A DNA stretch of 44,050 nucleotides, from positions 1 to 44,050 of IMG/VR virus record IMGVR_UViG_3300047322_000673. One strand, 5' to 3'. Made by a program: the position numbers and the translations under genes. The DNA comes from a virus. The notes beneath the pieces are model-generated. The model was not told the origin of the DNA, searched no databases, and saw nothing but the letters and a program-made list of their open reading frames with translations. Shown here piece after piece: positions 7,098 through 14,226 of the stretch (within the stretch, counting starts at the first letter, position 1; every line of letters begins with the position of its first letter).

Positions 7098-7765
7098 ATG
7101 CATCCCCGCTCCGCGAGGATCACGGCCATCGCCTCGGGGTCGCCGTCGGCGCTGCGGTAGTGCGACGCGAGCGCGTTGTTGGCCGGGAGGTCGTCGCGGT
7201 CCTCGTTCGTCGGATGCGTCAAGTGGTAGGCGCCGCCCTTGATCCGGCTCTTCGGCCCGCCCATCGTGGAGGCCGCGACGAGGAACGCGATGTCCTCGGC
7301 ACCCCATCCGAGGAAGCGCGGGTCGAAGCCGCACACCTTCCAGAAGAGCTCGGTCGGGATCGCGAAGCAGTTGCCCCATATCAGGGCTACGTTCTCGATT
7401 TCGTGGGTGCGGTGCCAGTTGCGCCCCTCGCGGATCGCGTTTGTGCCCTGTTGGTTCATCACGCGCATGAAGCTGAAGCAGACGACGTAGGCGCCGTCGC
7501 GGAGCGCGTCCTCGGCGCCCTGGACGGCCTGCCTGTTGTTTTCGAGCAGGAAGTCACTGTCGCTGATGATGAGCACGTCGGCGCCGTCGTCGGTCGCCTC
7601 TCGAGCTGCGTTGTTGATCGCCTCGCCCCGGTTGAAGCGTTCGCCGTCGGCGTCGGCGAGATGGACGGGCCAGCCGAGCGCCTCCCACTGACGCACGGTG
7701 CAGGCGAGGTTCTCGACGCGCGCTGAGTCGGCCGGCCGGAACGGGATACAGACGTGAGGGTTCAT
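7094..7765 (-). CDS. Family 2-type glycosyltransferase with GWGxED motif
   Basis: 223 residues, ATG at 7765 overlapping the previous TAA by one base. Begins with the IPFRPAD strand; FNRGEAINNAAR lies near residues 45-60, VLIISDSDFLL (DSD metal site) near 65-75, and GWGAEDIAFL near 140-150. The last motif (GWGxED) is characteristic of galactosyl-/N-acetylgalactosaminyl-type C-terminal domains of GT2/GT7-like enzymes, where the Glu-Asp pair helps catalysis. The fold is well supported; the sugar is not. Cytoplasmic, no membrane segment. Confidence 0.82.
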   Translation of the reverse strand: MNPHVCIPFRPADSARVENLACTVRQWEALGWPVHLADADGERFNRGEAINNAAREATDDGADVLIISDSDFLLENNRQAVQGAEDALRDGAYVVCFSFMRVMNQQGTNAIREGRNWHRTHEIENVALIWGNCFAIPTELFWKVCGFDPRFLGWGAEDIAFLVAASTMGGPKSRIKGGAYHLTHPTNEDRDDLPANNALASHYRSADGDPEAMAVILAERGCM

Positions 7766-8241
7766 TAGCGCCTCCTGAATGATGCGACGGAGCCGTGAAC
7801 GGCGTGGGGGTCGCCGAACATTTCGGTCGCGGCTTTTTTGACATCGGAAAAGTCATAGTCGTGGAACGCGACGACGGGCGGATCGACCCATAGCGTGAGG
7901 ATGATGTCGCGCTGCACTTCGGCGTACTCGTGCTGGCCGTCGATGAACACGAGGTCGAACGCTTCGGCCAGGAGCGGCACGAAGTCTTGGAAGTTGGCGA
8001 CGACCATCGCGACGTTACGTAACGGCCGGATCGCTTCGAGGTAGTCGGCGAGGCTGTCGTCGTCGCCGACCGGGACGCCCTGATGCCGGTCCACCGAGAC
8101 GACGTACTTCGCCACTTCGGAGAGGACGGCGGTCGAGCGGCCCTTGTAGGCGCCGAGCTCAAGGACGGTCTTGCCGGCGCCGAGGCGTTGCAGCTCGGCG
8201 ATGTCGGCCCGTGAGAGCCAGCCCTCGGGGAGCTCAGTCAT
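7765..8241 (-). CDS. Class I SAM methyltransferase (MTase_24 type)
   Basis: 158 residues. The SAM loop VLELGAYKGRS (about residues 27-36), the acidic strand end VVSVDRHQG (about 48-55) and FIDGQHEYAEVQRDI (about 99-113) are the three hallmarks of the Methyltransf_24 group, which often methylates sugar hydroxyls or small molecules. HDY near residue 128 is another expected position. The start ATG overlaps the acetyltransferase stop by 8 bases. It probably caps a sugar in the glycan pathway. Confidence 0.83.
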   Translation of the reverse strand: MTELPEGWLSRADIAELQRLGAGKTVLELGAYKGRSTAVLSEVAKYVVSVDRHQGVPVGDDDSLADYLEAIRPLRNVAMVVANFQDFVPLLAEAFDLVFIDGQHEYAEVQRDIILTLWVDPPVVAFHDYDFSDVKKAATEMFGDPHAVHGSVASFRRR

Positions 8242-8893
8242 ACCACTTGTGCAGCCAAACGCTGCTCGACTCGATGCGGAACCCTGCCGCTGTGAACGCG
8301 CGCTGCGACGGAATGTTGCAGCCTTGCGTGACGACGCTGATCTTGGGGATGCCGAGATGGTAGGCGTGGTTCACGGCGGCGCGTGCGAGGTTCGCGCCGA
8401 TGCCGCGACCGCGTGCGTGCTCGGCCACCGCGATCAGAACGATGGACGCGACCTCCGTGCGGAGGTCGATGGTGACGAAGCCGGCGGGACCACCGCCGTC
8501 GCCGACCATGAGAATGTCCACCGCGTCGTCCACGACGTTCTCGCGGAACCAGCCCTCGTAGAAGTCGTCGCACCGCTCGTCGTCGAAGCGCGGGTCGGCG
8601 TAGAACCGCGACAGGCCACGGAACGCTGTGCGCGAGATGGCCGCGAGCTCGTCCACGTCGGCGGTGGTGATCGGCCGTGCGATTCCGACCTCGGGGCCGG
8701 TGTCGCGGGCGTACTCGACGCGGAAGTCCATGAACTGCGCGCCGTACTCTTCCTCGGCCTGAATCGCATCGTGGTCGGTTGCCGGGATCAGGAACCACGC
8801 GCAATCGACGGCAACATCGCCCACGACCGGCTCATGCTCGGCGCGACCGATCTTCACGCCCCAAAACGCGCTGTCCCACGGTTCGACCTTCAT
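8234..8893 (-). CDS. GNAT N-acetyltransferase, WecD-like
   Basis: 219 residues; ATG at 8893 overlaps the previous stop as ATGA. The first ~70 residues (MKVEPWDSAFWGVKIGRAE...) resemble the N-terminal domain of TDP-fucosamine acetyltransferase, where the phrase 'WDS.FFG..ig' is typical. The GNAT core follows with motif A ARGRGIGANLAR (about residues 160-171), which binds acetyl-CoA, and a C-terminal SQRAFTAAGFRIES motif B. It likely acylates the amino group of an amino sugar. It is one gene away from a PIG-L deacetylase that could free that amine. Confidence 0.82.
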   Translation of the reverse strand: MKVEPWDSAFWGVKIGRAEHEPVVGDVAVDCAWFLIPATDHDAIQAEEEYGAQFMDFRVEYARDTGPEVGIARPITTADVDELAAISRTAFRGLSRFYADPRFDDERCDDFYEGWFRENVVDDAVDILMVGDGGGPAGFVTIDLRTEVASIVLIAVAEHARGRGIGANLARAAVNHAYHLGIPKISVVTQGCNIPSQRAFTAAGFRIESSSVWLHKWYD

Positions 8894-9564
8894 CGGAGCT
8901 GCGGCGGGTAGACCTTCGTGCGGCGGAAGTGCGCGACCATGATTTCCCCTCTCCCTTCGAGTAGCCGGCCGTCCTTGTCGTAGTGGACGGTCGAGAAGTC
9001 GTTGAGGTCGCGGGTCTGCCACGACACGTACTCGCGCCTGAGCAGACCGACCTCGTGCGAGGCGTCCACGACCTCGCTATAGGCGGTTTCGACCCATCCT
9101 GTCGTCGCCGGGTTTTCGAGGTAGCCCCGCCAGTCCTGAACCAAGTGGAAGAGCTGGTTGATCTTCGGCGTGTTCCGGTAGAGCGACCACGGCCCGCTGA
9201 CGTAGGTGGCGTGGTTCGAGAAGATGTCGTATTTGCCGAGCACGTCGTCGGGGAGGAAGTACCCGACGCGGCCGTACACACAGTCGAGGTCGGTGTGGCC
9301 CCAGTAGTCGTAGCCGTCGAGCTCGTCGGCGTAGAGCTCTCCGAAGGCGCAGCGGTAGTCGCAGACCTTGTAGCCGTCGCCGCGCGGGTACTTGACGCCG
9401 AGTACGTCGTGGACGCGCTCGGCGAAGGTGTCCTCAATCGTCTCGAAGAGCAGCTCGTATCCGTCGTCTCGGAGCCGCTCGATGTTCGAGTACCAGAGCG
9501 GAAACCACTCGGGGAGGTCGCCGAAGTACGGGCAGATCAGCAGCTTACGAAGCGACGAACTCAC
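8890..9564 (-). CDS. DUF6625-like glycan-synthesis protein
   Basis: 224 residues from a GTG at 9564. The order of motifs CPYFGDLPEWFPLWYSN, then GDGYKVCDYRCAFG, then YDYWGHTDLDCVYG matches the DUF6625 family, which sits in capsule and O-antigen clusters and looks like a GT-A fold transferase with a DxD (DLD) site. The start overlaps the deacetylase stop by 20 bases and its own stop is coupled to the acetyltransferase. A sugar transferase or mutase-like role is likely. Recognition is from memory of the family pattern. Confidence 0.72.
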   Translation of the reverse strand: MSSSLRKLLICPYFGDLPEWFPLWYSNIERLRDDGYELLFETIEDTFAERVHDVLGVKYPRGDGYKVCDYRCAFGELYADELDGYDYWGHTDLDCVYGRVGYFLPDDVLGKYDIFSNHATYVSGPWSLYRNTPKINQLFHLVQDWRGYLENPATTGWVETAYSEVVDASHEVGLLRREYVSWQTRDLNDFSTVHYDKDGRLLEGRGEIMVAHFRRTKVYPPQLR

Positions 9565-10105
9565 GTTGGTCCTCCCCGAACCACGGTGCGGTCGGAGGGT
9601 GGTTGCGCTGCGACTCGTAGCAGCGGAGAGCCGCCGCCTTCTGCGCGCGCTCGGCCGGCGTCGGGATCACTTCGACGCCGGCCTCGGTGCGGCCGTGGCC
9701 GCGAGCGTAGGTGTAGTAGCGGATCATCTTGAGGTCGAAGTTTCCGACGACCCGCGTGCAGATCGAAGCGAGCGCGTTGTGGTCCTCGTGCCCGCCTGAT
9801 TCCCACGCGGGGAAGATCACCAAGTCGGGCTGGTTGAGCCGCACGTAGGCATCGACGCCCTCGGCGATGCCGTCCCAGTCGGGGGCGTCATCGGTGAAGT
9901 CCGTCCACTGCCAGTATCCGACGCCGGCGGTGTTCGTCGCGCAGAGCGTCTCGGCCTCGCGCGTGCGGGCCGTCGGGCCCCGCTGTGAGAACTCCTGACG
10001 CATGGAGCGGAGGACGACGACGACATCGGCCTGATTCCTGACCATCGTGTAGAACGCGAAGAGCGTCTCGTCGTCGTTGTGGGGGCTGAAGAGGACGGCG
10101 CTCAC
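9545..10105 (-). CDS. PIG-L/LmbE-type N-acetyl-sugar deacetylase
   Basis: 186 residues, GTG at 10105 overlapping the previous stop as GTGA. The zinc-binding motif SPHNDDE (residues 7-13; usual form xPHPDDE) and the second metal motif HEDH (residues 106-109) are both intact. These enzymes remove the acetyl group from GlcNAc or related amino sugars; in Actinobacteria, MshB (mycothiol) is a relative. In this cassette the substrate is probably an N-acetylhexosamine in a precursor or a growing glycan. Cytoplasmic. Its pairing with the nearby GNAT enzyme suggests exchange of the N-acyl group. Confidence 0.86.
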   Translation of the reverse strand: MSAVLFSPHNDDETLFAFYTMVRNQADVVVVLRSMRQEFSQRGPTARTREAETLCATNTAGVGYWQWTDFTDDAPDWDGIAEGVDAYVRLNQPDLVIFPAWESGGHEDHNALASICTRVVGNFDLKMIRYYTYARGHGRTEAGVEVIPTPAERAQKAAALRCYESQRNHPPTAPWFGEDQREFVAS

Positions 10106-10302
10106 TGGCGCGGCATCTTCTGAACGACTTGGATGCCGGTGATCGCGGCGAGCATCCCGTCGGCGGTCTCCTGCCCGAACGAGAGCCAGAGAACCTCCCG
10201 CGTGCGGTCGTCCGTTAGCGAGAGCCGGTAGACGGGGTGGCCGTTGTGCGGCTCGATCTGCTCAATGCCGATCCGAACGTCTCGTAGCTCGGTGATCTTC
10301 AT
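10102..10302 (-). CDS. Small protein of unknown function, 66 residues
   Basis: The ATG at 10302 has a strong ribosome site (GGAGGGAGAGAGC) and overlaps the glycosyltransferase stop as ATGA; its own stop overlaps the deacetylase GTG. The protein looks like a small mixed alpha/beta domain (MKITELRDVRIGIEQ at the start, a YRLSLTDD hairpin and a C-terminal helix). No catalytic motif is recognised. It could be an accessory subunit of the deacetylase or transferase. Confidence 0.6.
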   Translation of the reverse strand: MKITELRDVRIGIEQIEPHNGHPVYRLSLTDDRTREVLWLSFGQETADGMLAAITGIQVVQKMPRQ

Positions 10303-10988
10303 GCTCTCTCCCTCCAACGCCGGCGTCTCGCTTTGAAGAGCGCGGCGTCCCGGTGGAACTCTTTCTGACCCTTCTCGTATATCACATCTCTGACCCCTTT
10401 TGGCTTGCCGCGCTTGTCTCGCCAGAGATAGTGAAGGTGCTCGACGTGCGAGTCGAACGCGAACGCGAAGGCGTCACGCATCATGGCCGTCTCGATGAAC
10501 TCGGTGTCACAGAAGTTGTGGTGGTAGCCCTCGTGGAGCAAGTTGTGAGGCTCGTCGATGGTGCCGAGCTCTAGGTAGGAGCGGTGGACGAGCGAGTGCG
10601 TCGCGTGCTTGCCCGCGATCACGGTCGGGTTGCCGAGGTCGTTCGTGCCGATGACCGGCTTCCCGGTTTCGTGGAAGAGGTCGATGGCCGCTGTGTCCCA
10701 CCCCCGGTGAAAGAAAAGGTCGTCGCCGCCGATGAAGATGAAGTCCGGCGGCGTGTTCCCGATCCGTAGACGCGCGCCGGCGTTGATCTTGCGCGGGTAC
10801 TGGTGGTCGTCGCCGTGGACGATCCAGACGACGGACCCGGTGCCCTTGCACGCCTCGATCTGCTCGTCGTCGCCGGGGGTGACGAGGAACACGATGCGGT
10901 GATCTTCCTCGGTGTTGGCGTGGATCGACTCGACGAGCGGCTGCGCGTTCTTCGGCCGGCCGAGGACGGGGATCAGGAGCTCGATCAT
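10299..10988 (-). CDS. GT-A fold glycosyltransferase, first gene of the glycan cassette
   Basis: 229 residues, ATG at 10988 overlapping the large terminase stop as ATGA. It opens with MIELLIPVLGRPKN, the first strand and loop of a GT2-like enzyme; FIFIGGDDLFF near residues 88-98 is the acidic metal site, and a run of His/Asp residues follows in the acceptor half (HEGYHHNFCDTEF). Basic C-terminus (FKARRRRWRERA). It directly couples glycan enzymes to the packaging gene, so the cassette is expressed late with virion genes. Confidence 0.8.
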   Translation of the reverse strand: MIELLIPVLGRPKNAQPLVESIHANTEEDHRIVFLVTPGDDEQIEACKGTGSVVWIVHGDDHQYPRKINAGARLRIGNTPPDFIFIGGDDLFFHRGWDTAAIDLFHETGKPVIGTNDLGNPTVIAGKHATHSLVHRSYLELGTIDEPHNLLHEGYHHNFCDTEFIETAMMRDAFAFAFDSHVEHLHYLWRDKRGKPKGVRDVIYEKGQKEFHRDAALFKARRRRWRERA

Positions 10989-12562
10989 CGGCCTGCCGCC
11001 GCCGAGAAGATACGGCCCCGGCTGACGGGGCGCGAGCTGATCCAGTTCATCGCCTGCGACCACGCATCTATGTCGTCGTCGTACCGGGCGTTCGGGAAGC
11101 GGGCGCAGTTGTCTACGAAGTCCACGATTTCGGCGGCGTTCCGGGCATCGTCGGGCATGGAGAGCTCGTCGATGCCTTCGCGGAAACCGGGGAGGAACTG
11201 GTTGCCGGTCTCGAGGCCGGCGGCGGCGGATTCGGCCCTGAGCACCTTGTCGCCTTCGTGGGCGCGGCTGAGTTTCTTGCAGCCGCTCAGGATGCTCTTC
11301 AGCTCGTCGTAGAGCTCGACGCCGTAGCCGGCGCCCTCGATCAGCACGTGGTAGCCGGCGCTGCCGAAGCGTTTGCGGTCGCGCACGTAGCGGGCCTGCT
11401 CGATGATCGCGCGCTTCGCCTGCCCCTTATTCATATGGCCTTTCTTCAAGTCCAAGAGGTAACAGTCGGCGCCGGCGACGCCCCACGCTTGGATCGCTAC
11501 GAGGTCGTTCGATTCCTTGTCCTTGAGGGGCGTGTCGATGGACTGGACGATCATCGTGAACCGGGGCCGTCGGCTTTTCAGCTTTTCGTTCGTGAACAGC
11601 TCGGGGTGGTAGAAGCGCCACCAGTACCGCTTCAAGAGGTCGCCCTCGCGGGAGCTCGGCCGCTGCTGCATCTGGCCGGCGGCTCGGTAGCCGAGCGCCT
11701 TCGCCAGCTTGTCCGATTCCTTGTCGCCGCGACGGTCGGGCCACAGGAGCTCACCGTCCTCGGTGCGCGGGTCCCCGCCCCACACGAACGGGTGGTCGGG
11801 CTCGTAGCGCTCAGGGAGGCAGAGGATCGTCCAGTCGTCCGGTTCCTTCTCGAAGGCGTGCGCGGCCAAGTCGTTCTCGTGGAGGCGCTGCATGATGATG
11901 ACGATGGCCGTCGATTTCGGGTCGGCCTTCGACCCTTCCACCGTCGCGTCGTACCACTCGTTCGTGGAGTCGAGCATCACCCGCGATGTGGCGTCGGCGG
12001 CGAGCGCGTTGATCGGGTCGTCGATGATGATGCGGTGGCCGTGCTCGCCGAGGCCGGTCGAGCCGGGGGCGGTCGCCATGCGCGTTCCGCCCTTGTCGTT
12101 CGTGAGGTACTTCTCGGCGTCCTTGACGATGCGGAACTTGTGACCCCACCGGGCCTGATACCACTCGGAGAGCATGAGGTTCCGGCTCATGCCGGCGATC
12201 CGGCCGGCGAGCCCGAGCTCGTAGACGGCCGTCCAGTAGCGGAGCCACGGGTTCCTCGTCCACTCCCACGCCGGCCAGAACACGCTCACGTTCAGCGATT
12301 TCATCGTCCCGCGCGGCACCCATATCTGCAACCGCGTGATTTCGCCTCGTGAGACGGCTTCTAGGTGCTCGCAGATCGCGTCGATGTGCCAGTTGTCCTT
12401 GAACCGCTCGACGGGCTTCAGGACGCCCCAGGCGGCGCGTCCGAACGCTCTGAGGTCGCCGGCGAGCATCTCGGCGTCCTCGCGTGCGCGCCGGCGTTCG
12501 AGCTCGACCCGGATCAGCTCTTTGCGGTAGTCGTCGCCGTCTAGATTCGCTTGCGACGCCAA
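10985..12562 (-). CDS. terL: Terminase large subunit
   Basis: 525 residues; a TTG at 12562 is the likely start, overlapping the small upstream gene by 22 bases. The ATPase domain carries a Walker A-like PRGTMKS (about residues 83-89) and Walker B IIIDDP (about 178-183); the nuclease domain has the RNase H-type acidic residues in SIDTP (Asp343), LIEGAG (Glu409) and YDDDIDAW (about 494-501). It cuts and pumps DNA into the prohead through the portal. The Walker A is unusual, with Thr-Met where most terminases have Gly/His-x. The small terminase lies two genes upstream. Confidence 0.92.
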   Translation of the reverse strand: MASQANLDGDDYRKELIRVELERRRAREDAEMLAGDLRAFGRAAWGVLKPVERFKDNWHIDAICEHLEAVSRGEITRLQIWVPRGTMKSLNVSVFWPAWEWTRNPWLRYWTAVYELGLAGRIAGMSRNLMLSEWYQARWGHKFRIVKDAEKYLTNDKGGTRMATAPGSTGLGEHGHRIIIDDPINALAADATSRVMLDSTNEWYDATVEGSKADPKSTAIVIIMQRLHENDLAAHAFEKEPDDWTILCLPERYEPDHPFVWGGDPRTEDGELLWPDRRGDKESDKLAKALGYRAAGQMQQRPSSREGDLLKRYWWRFYHPELFTNEKLKSRRPRFTMIVQSIDTPLKDKESNDLVAIQAWGVAGADCYLLDLKKGHMNKGQAKRAIIEQARYVRDRKRFGSAGYHVLIEGAGYGVELYDELKSILSGCKKLSRAHEGDKVLRAESAAAGLETGNQFLPGFREGIDELSMPDDARNAAEIVDFVDNCARFPNARYDDDIDAWSQAMNWISSRPVSRGRIFSAAAGR

Positions 12563-12687
12563 AACGGGCCTCTCAGCTTGCGAGCGGTCAAGTAGCGCGC
12601 GTCGCGCTGCGTCGGGGAGGGTGCGACCGTCCGTTTGATCCCGGCCATGCGTTCCAGCTCGTTCCAGTCCTTCGGAAGTTGTCTCAT
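12541..12687 (-). CDS. 48-residue basic protein between the terminase subunits
   Basis: ATG at 12687 overlaps the small-terminase stop as ATGA. Starts MRQLPKDWNELERMAGIKRT and ends in a strongly basic tail (RGPFWRRKRI), with a net positive charge suggesting DNA or protein contact with terminase. No known motif. The coupling on both sides supports expression. Confidence 0.55.
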   Translation of the reverse strand: MRQLPKDWNELERMAGIKRTVAPSPTQRDARYLTARKLRGPFWRRKRI

Positions 12688-13151
12688 GCCTGCTGACCCC
12701 CTTCGATCAGCGCCAGGGACGTGTCGGCGCCCTTCTCGGCCTCGAGCTCGGCGTAGGCGCGTTCGAGCTCGGCCGTGGAGATGTGCGGCATCATCCGGGC
12801 GAGCAGATTGACGTTCACGTTGAGGTTCTGGTTGCGGATCGAGGCCCAGTCGGGGTCGTAGATCATCGCCAGCTTCTCGATCATGCGTGTGTCGCCGCCT
12901 CGGGCCTTGTCCCACACGAGGTCGCGGATTTCTTCGAGCCGGCCCTGCTCGTGCGACTCCGACGTGATCGCGACGCGGTAGGCGTCGGCGAACGAGGCGT
13001 CGTAGTGCTCGGAGGTCGGGTTGCAGAGGCGGCGAAACTGGGTTCCGGTCGAGTCGAGCTGCTCTGCGGCCTGCTGGCGGTTCTGGCCTTCGTAGACGGC
13101 CTTGAGGAAGTCGGCCTTGTCCTCAGCGGTGATGTCGCCGGCGTATTTCAC
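12684..13151 (-). CDS. terS: Probable terminase small subunit
   Basis: 155 residues from the GTG at 13151, chosen because it overlaps the upstream stop as GTGA; a GTG at 13199 would extend it. An N-terminal helix-turn-helix-like segment (about residues 13-45: DKADFLKAVYEGQNRQQAAE followed by a Thr/Gly turn and a FRRLC helix) suits recognition of packaging sites. A helical middle and an acidic C-terminal helix (ELERAYAELEAEKG) suit oligomer formation. Position one short gene before the large subunit agrees. Sequence identity in this family is low, so the call is by layout. Confidence 0.68.
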   Translation of the reverse strand: MKYAGDITAEDKADFLKAVYEGQNRQQAAEQLDSTGTQFRRLCNPTSEHYDASFADAYRVAITSESHEQGRLEEIRDLVWDKARGGDTRMIEKLAMIYDPDWASIRNQNLNVNVNLLARMMPHISTAELERAYAELEAEKGADTSLALIEGGQQA

Positions 13152-13465
13152 GTGGAAATCGTACTTTCGGGATCGGCGCTCTCGTATGGGACCTCCCACG
13201 AGAACGGTGCCTTGTCGAGCGGGTGGGCGGCGCTCTGCCGGTCGGGGTCCTCATCGGACGAGAGAAGGGAGAGAGCCCGTAGCTCGTCCGAGTGCGCCCC
13301 CGACCGGCGCAGCGCCGCTGCCATTTCGAGCATAGCCTGTTCGAGCCGCGCCTGACCGCGTTCGAGCGCCTCGATACGTTCTTTCGCGTGCCGGTGCATC
13401 GTCAGGAGGCCGTTCAGTTGGAAGCCGAGCGAGGCGAGACGGTTTTTCAAGGCCCGGTCGAGCAT
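13148..13465 (-). CDS. 105-residue coiled-coil protein
   Basis: ATG at 13465 overlaps the nuclease stop (TGATG). Residues 1-65 form a basic helical region with heptad-like Leu/Ala spacing (NRLASLGFQLNGLLTMH..., then ALERGQARLEQAMLEMAAAL), probably a coiled coil; the rest is low-complexity and polar. No catalytic motif. It lies between a nuclease and the small terminase and could be a packaging accessory; this is inferred from position only. Confidence 0.55.
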   Translation of the reverse strand: MLDRALKNRLASLGFQLNGLLTMHRHAKERIEALERGQARLEQAMLEMAAALRRSGAHSDELRALSLLSSDEDPDRQSAAHPLDKAPFSWEVPYESADPESTIST

Positions 13466-13848
13466 CAGATCAGGCGCTTCGACTTGAGGATCGTCTCGAT
13501 GGTCGCCTGATCCTCGGGGAGCCATGCGTAAACGCCGACCCTGAGCTCGTTGTAGTAACCCCGTCCAGGCTCGAACACCATCGCCGGCGCTTCGGCCACT
13601 TCGCGGGCAAGGCGTAGGAACTCCTGCTGCTTGTCGGACAGCTTGCCGCCGCTGCCTTTCACTTCGGCGATGACCATGCGCGGCGGGTCGTCGTGGAGTA
13701 GGAAGAGGTCGGGGAGTCCCGCCGCACGGGGACTCCCGACGAACCCTCCCTTGCGATTTGCGACCATCGGCGCCGGGACGTGCCACACCTTCCATCCGGT
13801 CGCTTCGGCGCACGCGACGATCCAGTTGAGGAAGTCGCGCTCTTTCAC
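13465..13848 (-). CDS. VRR-NUC family nuclease
   Basis: 127 residues; GTG at 13848 overlaps the previous stop as GTGA. The PD-(D/E)XK-type site is visible: GSPRAAGLPDLFLLH (Asp of GxPD) followed by MVIAEVKGSGGKLSDKQQEFL (ExK plus the family's S-x-x-Q helix). VRR-NUC proteins resemble Holliday junction resolvases and cut branched DNA. In phages they often sit near the terminase and may clear branched replication products before packaging. A basic N-terminal helix precedes the core. Confidence 0.85.
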   Translation of the reverse strand: MKERDFLNWIVACAEATGWKVWHVPAPMVANRKGGFVGSPRAAGLPDLFLLHDDPPRMVIAEVKGSGGKLSDKQQEFLRLAREVAEAPAMVFEPGRGYYNELRVGVYAWLPEDQATIETILKSKRLI

Positions 13849-14027
13849 TCGTCGTCCCCTAGTGGCCGATGTGGAACCAGTGGTACGGGTTCAGATGGAA
13901 CAGCCAGGAGTATGGGTCGCCGATCAGCGATGCGACGATAGCGGTCAAGAAGTTCGCCTCCCTTCCGTAGCGCGCTTAGAGGGACGGTGACGCCGGTCAG
14001 TGGGTCGCGTGCGAGGAACAGTGGCAT
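13845..14027 (-). CDS. 60-residue protein with a strong start site
   Basis: ATG at 14027 follows CCGAAGGGAGAGAG, the start-associated box shared by many genes here, and the stop overlaps the nuclease GTG as GTGA. The product (MPLFLARDPLTGVTVPLSAL...) is basic and Pro/Leu-rich, with no motif recognised. Another open frame (13859-13948) is nested in its second half with its own ribosome site, so one or both may be translated. Confidence 0.45.
   Translation of the reverse strand: MPLFLARDPLTGVTVPLSALRKGGELLDRYRRIADRRPILLAVPSEPVPLVPHRPLGDDE
13859..13948 (-). CDS. Nested 29-residue aromatic membrane-type peptide
   Basis: A TTG at 13948 lies eight bases after GGAAGGGAGG, a near-perfect ribosome site placed inside the 60-residue gene but in another frame. 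The peptide (MTAIVASLIGDPYSWLF then HLNPYHWFHIGH) is hydrophobic and rich in Trp/Tyr/His, unlike a random shadow frame. It could be a small membrane-active peptide. Expression would need to be shown. Confidence 0.4.
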   Translation of the reverse strand: MTAIVASLIGDPYSWLFHLNPYHWFHIGH

Positions 14028-14046
14028 ATCTCTCTCCCTTCGGTGG

Positions 14047-14226
14047 TTACTTGTGGCCGATCTTCCTGACGAGCTCGTCCACTTGATCTTCGAGCGTGTC
14101 GATTTCGTCGAAGAGCTCGCGCAGCTCGAACGTGCTGAGCCGAATGTACGGGTTGCTCCGTTCGCCTTCGATCTTTTCGAGCCGGTCTCGGATGCTGCTG
14201 AAGCGGTCGTATTCGTTCACGGTCAC
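14047..14226 (-). CDS. 59-residue coiled-coil protein
   Basis: GTG at 14226 overlaps the upstream stop as GTGA. Almost the whole protein is charged helix with heptads (RLEKIEGERSNPYIRLS then TFELRELFDEIDTLEDQVDEL), ending KIGHK. Likely a short oligomerising adaptor; function unknown. Confidence 0.6.
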   Translation of the reverse strand: MTVNEYDRFSSIRDRLEKIEGERSNPYIRLSTFELRELFDEIDTLEDQVDELVRKIGHK

